Below, in pieces: positions 26,533 to 33,838 of a DNA stretch of 64,000 bases. Within the stretch, counting starts at the first letter, position 1, and each line of letters begins with the position of its first letter. The position numbers were made by a program, and so were the translations under genes. The stretch lies in NCBI RefSeq assembly GCF_002950945.1, contig NZ_CP012673.1, forward strand, positions 2,728,001-2,792,000, read 5' to 3'. The notes under the pieces are model-generated. The model was not told the DNA's origin and made no database searches. It saw only the letters and a list, made by a program, of their open reading frames with translations. Source of the stretch: Sorangium cellulosum (GTDB lineage Bacteria > Myxococcota_A > Polyangia > Polyangiales > Polyangiaceae).

Positions 26533-29500
26533 GTGTCGCCGCGCGCCGTCGGCGCCTCGTTCCTCGTGCGCGAGGGCAGCGCGAACCCCGGTCGTCACCC
26601 TGCCGAAACCATGAGCTTCCTCAAGATCGTCTGTTCCGAGCCAAAAAACGAGCTGGCGTCGTTCCTCCAGGCCCTGCCGTTCGAGCCGGCGGAGCCCGTC
26701 ATTGCGCTCGTGCTGAGCACCGCGGATCTCGCGTATCCGACCGTCGCCGCGCGCACCTTCCTCTATTCGGCGCTGGAGGTCGGCGCGTCGCACCTGCTCT
26801 GGGTGGCGCCTTACGTCCCGCCGTCGGGCAAAGTGGGGCGGCAGATCCGCGACGCTGAGGCATTTGTGCGCGCCTCCGGTCGGAAGGTGACGGCGGTATG
26901 GCACGGACCATTGCTCAGCGCGCTGAGCTTATGGCGCGACGACATCCGGCTCCGGCGCACCTTGCCGCTCCCGCTCGGCGACGGCGCATTGCCCTGGGTC
27001 GCGCCGGCCGACGTGGCCCGCGCGGCGCTGCGTGCGCTCGAGCAGCCCGGCGCCGAGCCGCCCGTCATCTGCGGTCCCGCCGCCTGCACCGGCGCTCAGG
27101 TCGCAGAGGCGCTCTCGCGCGCCATCCGGACGAACCTGGCGGGCGCGCGCTTCGCCCGGAAGCGGTTCGAGGAGATCGATCGCGATCACAGCCAGGCGCT
27201 CAGCGCGGACGAGCTCCTGCCTTATCTCCGGGGCCTCGGGTATGCGCCCGACGAGGCGCAGGCGGCGCTTTCGGCGGCGGACGTGAACCGGGACGGGACG
27301 ATCGACTTCCAGGAGTTCACCGCCGGCGTGCGGGAGCGGCTCGACACCCTGGTCCAGCAGCTGCTCCGCGAGGACACGTTCTCGCTGCGGTACGTCGACA
27401 CCCCGGCCGACCAGGCCGTGGCCGCGCTGGTCCAGGCGGGCCTGCGCAAGGCGGCGGCGGAGGCGCTGATCGAGGGCTGGGCGAGCCTCGCCAGGGAAGG
27501 GATCCCGGGAGGCGCCGGCGAGGCCTGGCTCGACCTGCCGCCCGCGAGCGTCGACGTGTGGGCCGAGCGGAGCGCGCTCGACTTCGTGAGCGTGCACCTC
27601 CTCCCCGGGCAGGGGCTGCTCTCGCGGAGCGAGGGGGTGTTCGACCAGAACGCCGCGGCTGGCGCGCTGGCCGGTAAGGCCGCCTCGATCTCGAAGGTGG
27701 TCGACGGCAGCGGCCGGATCCTCTCCCTCTGCCGCGCGCTCGACGGGAGCGGCGTCGCGGGGCGATGGCTGGACGCGCCGGTCGAGGGCCTCCGGTGGGT
27801 GACGTGCGCCGACGCGGAGAAGCGCCGCGCGCTGCTCGTGTCGGACGGGCAGCTCGCGGGGTTGCACGTGGAGGGCGAGTGGCAGGGCCTGCCCGCGGCG
27901 ATGCGGCTGCTCATGGCGCGCGCCCCGCTGCCCGGCTGGCAGCTCGCGACGTTCCGCGAGCTCGGCGAGCTGAAGCTCGAGCAGGCCGCCGCCCTGCTCG
28001 AGCCGGACGAGATCGTGTGCAACTGCGCCGGCGTGAAGCGGGGTCAGATCTCGGCCTTGATCGAGGCCGGCTGCGCGAGCGCGGACGAGCTGTCGGAGCG
28101 GACGCGGGCGGGCCAGATCTGCGGCGGCTGCCGCCCCGCGATCGAGGAGATGTTCGGCGCGCCGGGCCTGACGCAGGCCGAGGTGAAGGGCGCGCGGGAG
28201 CTCTCCCCCGGGATTTTCCAGATCACGCTCGCGCCCATCGGGGGCGCGCCGGCCGGGTCGGTGCCGGGGCAGCACGTGCTCGTGCAGGGGTACCTCGACC
28301 GGCGCTGGATGGCGCGCGCGTACACGCTCTCGGCGCCGGCGCGCCTGGGCGGGGACTACGAGATCACGGTGAAGCGCGAGGAGCTCGGGGTGTTCTCGCG
28401 CTGGCTGTGCGAGCGCGCCGCGGCCTCGCTGCTGCGCGCCTCGACGCCGCGCGGCAGCTTCGTCCTGCCGGCGCCGCCGGTCGACCGCGTGGTCTTCTTC
28501 GCGGGCGGGATCGGGGTCACGCCGGCGATGGCGATGCTGCGGGCGCTCGACGGGGGCGGCCGCCCCGACGCGCCGCGTTTCCACCTGGACTGGTCGGCGC
28601 CGCGCGCCGCGGACTTCGTCTATTTCGAGGACGAGCTGCGCGCGATCGCGGGCCGCACGCCCGGCGCCGCCTTCCGGCTGCGCGAGACGCGGGCCGCCGG
28701 GCGGATCACGAAGGAGGAGGTGGCCGAGCTGTACCCGTACCGGCCCGGGTCGCGGGCGCTCGTGTGTGGTCCCGACGGCTTCATGCGCGACGTGCACGCG
28801 CACCTCAGCGCGGCGGGCTGGCCGGAGGACATGATCCAGCGCGAGCTGTTCACGTCGAACGTCGACACCGCCGGCGCGATCCGGCCGACGCCGCTGCGGC
28901 GGGCCGGCGCGGCGCCCGTGGCCGGCGGGGTATGCCCGGTCGAGCACAGCTCCTTCCACCTGAAGCCGACCCCGCCCGCGGCGCTCTGGACCGAGGCCGA
29001 GGTGTTCCTGCGCCAGTGTTACGCGGAGCTCGGCGTGCCGTCCGCGTTCGAGGAGCGCTGGCAGGACGTGCGGGCGAGCCTGGAGCAGCACGGGACCTAC
29101 ACGCACCTGCCCGACGAGCTCACGTACGGGGCGCGGCTTGCGTGGCGGAACAGCTCGCGGTGCATCGGGCGGTTCTTCTGGTCGACGCTCCACGTGCGGG
29201 ACATGCGGCACCTGAAGACGGAGGAGGAGATCTTCCAGGCGATCCTCGAGCACCTCGACCTGGCGACCAACGGGGGCGACATCCGGGCGACGCTGACGGC
29301 GTTCCGGCCGTGGGCGCCGCGGATCCGCATCTGGAACGGGCAGATCATCCGGTACGCGGGCTACCGGCTCCCGGACGGGGGCATCCTCGGCGATCCGGCG
29401 AACGTGGAGCTGACGGAGCAGGCCCTGTCGCTCGGCTGGCCCGGCGGGGCGCGGACGCGCTTCGATCTGCTACCGCTGATCATCCAGGTCGGCGACAGCC

Positions 29501-30063
29501 GGCCGCGGTGGTTCGAGCTGCCGCCGGAGCGGGTGCTGGAGGTGCCGATCGAGCACCCGCGCCACGTGTGGTTCGCCGAGCTCGGGCTGAAGTGGCACGC
29601 GCTGCCGGCGGTCTGCAACATGGCCCTCGATCTCGGCGGGGTCCATTACACGGCGGTGCCGTTCAACGGCTTCTACATGGGGACCGAGATCGGCGCGCGC
29701 AACCTGAGCGATGTGACGCGGTACAACCAGCTGCCGGTGATCGCGGAGCGGCTCGGGTTGGACCGGTCGCGCAGCGACACGCTCTGGCAGGACGCCGCGC
29801 TGGTCGAGCTGAACGTCGCGGTGCTGCACTCGTTCCGGCAGGCCAAGGTGCGCATGCTCGATCACCACACGCTCGCGGACTATTTCAAGAAGTTCGAGGA
29901 GCAGGAGCGGCAGTGCAAGCGCCCGGTCTACGCGGACTGGAGCTGGATCGTCCCGCCGATGTCGGGATCGCTGACGCCGGTGTTCCACACCGACATGGAG
30001 AACCGGATCCTCAAGCCGAACTACCTGTACCAGGACGATCCGTGGAAGGCGCCGAAGGGGTAG
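26533..30063 (+). CDS. nos: Self-sufficient nitric oxide synthase with EF-hands and N-terminal reductase
   Basis: 1176 aa from GTG 26533; ATG 26611 would give 1150. Makes NO and citrulline from arginine. Domains in order: (1) residues ~30-190, Rossmann/NmrA-like without the Gly-rich first loop; (2) two EF-hand loops at 216-227 (DRDHSQALSADE) and 250-261 (DVNRDGTIDFQE); (3) ~270-485, a segment of unclear type, with RRALLVSDGQLAGLHVEG weakly like the NirB reductase C-terminus; (4) BFD-type 2Fe-2S site, C496, C498, C530, C533; (5) ~545-800, FAD/NAD reductase (RAYTLSAP, FFAGGIGVTPAMAML, VCGPDGFM); (6) ~815-1176, NOS oxygenase, heme Cys877 in WRNSSRCIGR, substrate Glu in FYMGTEIGARN, SGSLTPVFHTDM tail. 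No flavodoxin/FMN domain. Matches the S. cellulosum NOS studied in 2009. The codons after GTG 26533 are strongly GC3-biased, hence this start. Confidence 0.95.
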   Translation: MSPRAVGASFLVREGSANPGRHPAETMSFLKIVCSEPKNELASFLQALPFEPAEPVIALVLSTADLAYPTVAARTFLYSALEVGASHLLWVAPYVPPSGKVGRQIRDAEAFVRASGRKVTAVWHGPLLSALSLWRDDIRLRRTLPLPLGDGALPWVAPADVARAALRALEQPGAEPPVICGPAACTGAQVAEALSRAIRTNLAGARFARKRFEEIDRDHSQALSADELLPYLRGLGYAPDEAQAALSAADVNRDGTIDFQEFTAGVRERLDTLVQQLLREDTFSLRYVDTPADQAVAALVQAGLRKAAAEALIEGWASLAREGIPGGAGEAWLDLPPASVDVWAERSALDFVSVHLLPGQGLLSRSEGVFDQNAAAGALAGKAASISKVVDGSGRILSLCRALDGSGVAGRWLDAPVEGLRWVTCADAEKRRALLVSDGQLAGLHVEGEWQGLPAAMRLLMARAPLPGWQLATFRELGELKLEQAAALLEPDEIVCNCAGVKRGQISALIEAGCASADELSERTRAGQICGGCRPAIEEMFGAPGLTQAEVKGARELSPGIFQITLAPIGGAPAGSVPGQHVLVQGYLDRRWMARAYTLSAPARLGGDYEITVKREELGVFSRWLCERAAASLLRASTPRGSFVLPAPPVDRVVFFAGGIGVTPAMAMLRALDGGGRPDAPRFHLDWSAPRAADFVYFEDELRAIAGRTPGAAFRLRETRAAGRITKEEVAELYPYRPGSRALVCGPDGFMRDVHAHLSAAGWPEDMIQRELFTSNVDTAGAIRPTPLRRAGAAPVAGGVCPVEHSSFHLKPTPPAALWTEAEVFLRQCYAELGVPSAFEERWQDVRASLEQHGTYTHLPDELTYGARLAWRNSSRCIGRFFWSTLHVRDMRHLKTEEEIFQAILEHLDLATNGGDIRATLTAFRPWAPRIRIWNGQIIRYAGYRLPDGGILGDPANVELTEQALSLGWPGGARTRFDLLPLIIQVGDSRPRWFELPPERVLEVPIEHPRHVWFAELGLKWHALPAVCNMALDLGGVHYTAVPFNGFYMGTEIGARNLSDVTRYNQLPVIAERLGLDRSRSDTLWQDAALVELNVAVLHSFRQAKVRMLDHHTLADYFKKFEEQERQCKRPVYADWSWIVPPMSGSLTPVFHTDMENRILKPNYLYQDDPWKAPKG

Positions 30064-30095
30064 CGGTTCCCGATCGTGCCGGCGGGGCGAGGTGG

Positions 30096-30101
30096 TAGTC
30101 T
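30096..30101 (+). promoter_or_regulatory. Candidate -10 hexamer TAGTCT of the soluble kinase gene
   Basis: TAGTCT lies 12 nt before ATG 30114 (9 nt before GTG 30111), inside the short gap after the NOS gene. It suggests the kinase has its own promoter rather than relying on NOS read-through. Confidence 0.35.
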
Positions 30102-30113
30102 GCGCGGCGCGTG

Positions 30114-31076
30114 ATGGACGACGAGGAGCTCGCAGCGCAGCGCATCGGGACACGGATCGGCACCTGGACGGTGGAGCGTGTGCTCGGGGGCGGCGGCATG
30201 GCCAGCGTGTTCCTCGGCCGGCGCGCCGACGGCCAGGCCGCGGCGATCAAGGTGCTTCACCCGTATCTCAGCGAGATCGAGGAGCTCCGGAAGCGGTTCC
30301 TGCGCGAGGGGCCGATCGGGAGCGCCCTGGCCGCGGTCGGGCCGCTCTGCGAGGGGCTGCCGTACGTGCTGGAGTCGGGCGTCGCGGACGACGGGGCCGC
30401 CTACCTGGCGATGGAGGTGCTCGAGGGCGAGACGGTGTTCGACTGGATGGCCCGGGTGGGGACGCTCCCCGTCGGCCAGGTGCTGGCGCTGGCCGAGCGG
30501 GTCCTCGACGTGCTGGTCGTGGCCCACGCGCACGGCGTGGTGCACCGGGACCTCAAGCCTGAGAATTTGCACCTCGGGACCGACGGGCGCGTGAAGGTGC
30601 TGGATTTCGGCATCGCGCGCGTGCTCGATCCGCTCCCGTTCGGCATGGGAGAGCTGCCGGAGAAGACGGCCACGAAGACGGGGGTGGCGCTCGGCACGAG
30701 CGAGTACATGGCGCCCGAGCAGGCGATGGGCCTGGTGCGCGAGATCGACGGCCGGACCGACGTCTTCGGCCTGGGCGCCACGATGTTCCGGCTGCTCTCC
30801 GGCCGCGCGATCCACGGGGAGCTGTCCGACGCGCGCCTGCTCATCGCGGCGGCGACGGAGCGGGTGCCGTCGCTCGCGGCGTGCGCGCCGGCCGTGCCGT
30901 CCGAGGTGTGCGACGTCGTGGACCGCGCGCTCGCGTTCCACAAGGCCGAGCGGTACCCTGACGCCGCGACGATGCGCATCGACGTGCGCGCGGTGAGGGC
31001 AGGGCGGCTGCCGCCGTATGTGGTCGCGGTGGAGGAAGGGCGGGTCCCGCCGGGGGCGCGTCTGCCGCCGCGGTGA
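30114..31076 (+). CDS. Soluble Ser/Thr protein kinase
   Basis: 320 aa, or 321 from GTG 30111. Bare Hanks-type kinase: Gly loop GGGGMASVF, ATP-binding Lys in AAIKVL, catalytic HRDLKPEN, DFGIA, and YMAPEQ. It has no membrane segment or C-terminal sensor, unlike the five kinases at 49.6-59.8 kb. An unusual short insertion between DFG and APE (DPLPFGMGELPEKTATKTG) makes a long activation loop with Thr residues available for phosphorylation. It begins 50 bp after the NOS gene on the same strand, so it could regulate or be co-expressed with NOS; this is inference only. Confidence 0.9.
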   Translation: MDDEELAAQRIGTRIGTWTVERVLGGGGMASVFLGRRADGQAAAIKVLHPYLSEIEELRKRFLREGPIGSALAAVGPLCEGLPYVLESGVADDGAAYLAMEVLEGETVFDWMARVGTLPVGQVLALAERVLDVLVVAHAHGVVHRDLKPENLHLGTDGRVKVLDFGIARVLDPLPFGMGELPEKTATKTGVALGTSEYMAPEQAMGLVREIDGRTDVFGLGATMFRLLSGRAIHGELSDARLLIAAATERVPSLAACAPAVPSEVCDVVDRALAFHKAERYPDAATMRIDVRAVRAGRLPPYVVAVEEGRVPPGARLPPR

Positions 31077-31146
31077 GGGTTCTCCGCTTGCGGAGGGCGG
31101 GGCCGCTGCGGGCCAGGCGCGGGGTTCGGGGCGGAACCCCGAGGAG

Positions 31147-31422
31147 CTAGCGACGGCGGGAACAGCGGAGTCGGCCGTTGTTGTTCTCGATGTCTCCTCT
31201 GCACCGCCTGGCGTCCTCCAGGCGCGTCCTCTGGAAATTCCCTCTCCGGTCCTCGCACCTCGCGTGCAGCGTGCCGCGCACCATGCGGATATCCGTGCAA
31301 GTCCTGCGGTAGGATCCGCGCGGCGGGCGGTCCCGGTCCTGGGCTTGCGCCGAGTCGCTGCTGGACATCACGGTAGACAACGAGAGTGCGCCGAGCATCA
31401 GCGCGAAGAGCGTGTTCTTCAT
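31147..31422 (-). CDS. Small secreted CVNH (cyanovirin-N homology) protein
   Basis: 91 aa. The signal peptide MKNTLFALMLGALSLS ends near SAQAQ. The mature part has SYRRTCTDIRMVRGTLHARC, then RRGNFQRTRL, and ends DIENNNGRLRC. This spacing of C..L.A.C and N.nG.L.C is the signature of a single CVNH half-repeat. CVNH proteins bind mannose-type glycans. Only about half of the usual ~100-residue two-repeat fold seems present, so it may dimerise. Start ATG 31422 has a G-rich ribosome site. Confidence 0.68.
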   Translation of the reverse strand: MKNTLFALMLGALSLSTVMSSSDSAQAQDRDRPPRGSYRRTCTDIRMVRGTLHARCEDRRGNFQRTRLEDARRCRGDIENNNGRLRCSRRR

Positions 31423-31532
31423 GGATTGCCCCCACGTTGGCGCAGCGCCTCCGTCGGCGATACGCGTTGCCGATCTCATGGAGCGAGCTCCCCGGAGGCG
31501 CAATCGTGCTGGAACACCAATCTACACGAGGC

Positions 31533-31609
31533 CCCCGTCTCCCGTCTCCCGTCTCCCGTCTCCCGTCTCTCGTCTCCCCTCTTCGTGCTCGTGCTCGTGC
31601 TCGTGCTCG
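31533..31609. repeat. Simple sequence repeats: heptamer and hexamer arrays
   Basis: About six copies of CCCGTCT (31533-31580, last ones imperfect) are followed by four copies of GTGCTC (31585-31608). They lie between the CVNH gene and the decayed GNAT gene. No stop codon interrupts one forward frame, but the sequence looks like slippage-prone filler at a rearrangement junction. Confidence 0.85.
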
Positions 31610-31674
31610 ATATTCCCCAACAGATCCGCCCCTCTCCTTCTCCCCGTTCACGCCTCGTACATCCGTACCTCCAC

Positions 31675-32238
31675 CGGTATCAGACCGCGCTCCTGTGCAC
31701 CGCGCAGCCCGAGCTCTACGAGCCGTTCGGCTTCCGTGTCGTCCCCGAGCACAAAATCGTCTCGGAGTCTCTCCCGCCGATCGACGAGCGCCCGATGCGC
31801 CCTTTCCACCTCACCGACCCTCACGATCTCGCCCTCTTCCAGCGTCTCGCGCCCTCTCGCGCGCCCCTCTCCACGAAGCTCGGGATCACCGGTCCATCGA
31901 CGGTCTTCGTCGTGAACGAGCTCGACAGACCCCTCTTCTATGCCGAGGATCTCGACGCCATCGTCTCCATGGAAACCCCCGGCGACATCGTCCGTCTCTA
32001 CGACATCGTGGCCAAGAAGCTCCCGTCCCTCCACGAGATCCTCCGCCGCCTGCCCGCGCCGGCGCGGAGGATCCAGCTCTTCGCGTGCCCGGACGCGCTC
32101 GGGATGCCCGGAACCGCCGAGCCGCACGTCTTCGTGGACGAGGACGACGCCCTCGGCGGCGCAGGCGCCGTGCGGCTCATGGTGCGCGGCCCGTTCCCGG
32201 AAGGCCCGCTCATGCTGCCGCGGCCCTTCCGCTGCTGA
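31675..32238 (+). pseudogene. 5'-truncated GNAT acetyltransferase
   Basis: The frame from about 31675 reads YQTALLCTAQPELYEPFGFR, the typical post-core segment of a GNAT acetyltransferase, and continues ~185 codons to the stop. The N-terminal half with the acetyl-CoA loop is missing and replaced by the heptamer/hexamer repeats. The first in-frame ATG (31795) lies after this homology. Most likely a gene that lost its 5' half. The remaining part may still be translated, but should not bind acetyl-CoA. Confidence 0.65.
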
Positions 32239-32294
32239 GCGGCAGCACCACCCGGCTCAGCGTCAGCGCTCCTTCGACGCGCCTTCCTCCGCCC

Positions 32295-33770
32295 TCACGC
32301 CCCCCGGGCGCCCGCGAGCAACCCCGCCGCCTTCGCGAGATCCTCCTGGAAGTGCGCCCTCGCCGCCGCGCGCGCCGCCTCGTCGGGCATGCGCAGCAGC
32401 GCGGCCGGGTGGTACGTCGCCATCCACGCCTCCGCCCACGGGGTCTTGAACACCTGCCCGCGGCTCTGCGTCACGCTGAACCGCCCGCCCAGGAAAGAGC
32501 GCGCCGCCGTCGCGCCGAGGCACACGATCACGCGCGGTTGCACCACCTCCACCTCGGCCTGGAGCCAGGCGCGGCAGGCCTGGATCTCCGGGCCGACGGG
32601 CTTCGCGTGCAGCCGGCGCTCGCCGCGCGGCTCCCACTTGAAGTGCTTCACGGCGTTCGTCACGTAGAGGCCTCCCCGCGACAGGCCCGCTCCGGCGAGC
32701 GCCTCGTCGAGCACGCGGCCCGCGGGCCCGATGAACGGTCGGCCGGCGAGGTCCTCCTCGTCGCCCGGCTGCTCGCCCACGAGCATCAGCGCCGCGTCGG
32801 CCGGCCCCTCGCCGAACACCGTCTGCGTCGCCCGCTCGCAGAGCGCGCACGCCCGGCAGGACGCCGCCGCCGCGCGCAGCACCGGGAGCTCGCGCGAGGC
32901 GGGCACGTACGCCGCCGCCGCGCTCCCCGAGCCGCTGCGGCTCGCCTGCATCGCGTCCACACGCGACGCGGCGTCGCGGACGAGCTCGCTCATCACCGAG
33001 AGCTCGGGCAACGTGCTCCAGTGCTTCGCGGGCATCTCCGCGCGCATCGCCCGGAGGTTCACCCGCGCCGGGTTGTAGATCGCCCGGTAATACGTGCGGA
33101 ACAGCTCCTCCAGCTCGTCTTCGCGCGGCGCGGCGTCGCGCGGCAGACCCGGGCCGTAGCGGAGCTCGGCGCCGTCCCAGTGCGCCGACTCGTCGGGCGT
33201 CAGGATCGACCACGCCATCGACGGGAAACGCCGCGCGAAGAACGGCGCGGCGAGGCGGACGATCCGGTGATCCGGGCGGTACCACGCGACGTAACGCTCG
33301 CCGCCGCCGTCGTCCGCGACCCGCCGGAAGCGCACGAAGGCGTGCATCTTGTGCTCGTCGCGCCGCACCGCCTGCTCCATGGCGCGGAGCTTCGCGACGT
33401 CGGGGTCGGCGGCGAGCTCGAGCAGGTAAGGCTCGCCGCGGGTCAGCCGGAACAGCGCACGGTAGAGCAGCGAGAAGCGCGCGCCGTCGCGGTGGCAGGA
33501 GACGGCGCTCGCGAGGGCCATGAAGGCCGCCGGAACACGCGGCCGCGACGCGCCCGCGGCCGCACGTTCCGGCGGAGCCGCGCCCTCGGAGGCAGCCGGC
33601 GCGGCCGGCGCGGCCGGCGCGGCCAGCGCGGCGCCGAAGAGGACACCCTGGCCCTCGCTGACATCCTCCCAGAGGACGTCCTCGGGCGGCGTTCCGCGGG
33701 CGAGCAGCGCGCGCGCGGCGTCGCGGAAGGCGTCGAACGTGGGAGCGATGGGCGCGCGCACGAGCGGCAT
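32295..33770 (-). CDS. DUF4130 - UdgX-type uracil-DNA glycosylase fusion
   Basis: 491 aa. Residues ~1-270 are a DUF4130 (TIGR03915-like) domain with a low-complexity Ala insertion near residues 50-80. Residues ~290-491 are a family-4-like uracil-DNA glycosylase with CRACALC iron-sulfur cysteines and GEQPGDEED. GERRLHAKP (His388) corresponds to the KRRIH loop of UdgX, and TYHPAALLR is the late motif. Mycobacterial UdgX attacks uracil sites and stays covalently bound to DNA through that His. The gene follows the HhH radical SAM gene by 68 bp on the same strand, a known partnership in bacteria. The start at 33770 lacks a strong ribosome site. Confidence 0.9.
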   Translation of the reverse strand: MPLVRAPIAPTFDAFRDAARALLARGTPPEDVLWEDVSEGQGVLFGAALAAPAAPAAPAASEGAAPPERAAAGASRPRVPAAFMALASAVSCHRDGARFSLLYRALFRLTRGEPYLLELAADPDVAKLRAMEQAVRRDEHKMHAFVRFRRVADDGGGERYVAWYRPDHRIVRLAAPFFARRFPSMAWSILTPDESAHWDGAELRYGPGLPRDAAPREDELEELFRTYYRAIYNPARVNLRAMRAEMPAKHWSTLPELSVMSELVRDAASRVDAMQASRSGSGSAAAAYVPASRELPVLRAAAASCRACALCERATQTVFGEGPADAALMLVGEQPGDEEDLAGRPFIGPAGRVLDEALAGAGLSRGGLYVTNAVKHFKWEPRGERRLHAKPVGPEIQACRAWLQAEVEVVQPRVIVCLGATAARSFLGGRFSVTQSRGQVFKTPWAEAWMATYHPAALLRMPDEAARAAARAHFQEDLAKAAGLLAGARGA

Positions 33771-33838
33771 ACGAAGAGGGCACCTGGGGCGCTCCGCGCG
33801 CCATGGCAAGGCGCGCGGGGCGCGCGGCGAGGCGCCGC

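Noticed and set aside
26929..29253. 774-codon minus-strand frame opposite the NOS gene
   Set aside because: Antisense shadow created by GC third positions of NOS; no recognisable motif.
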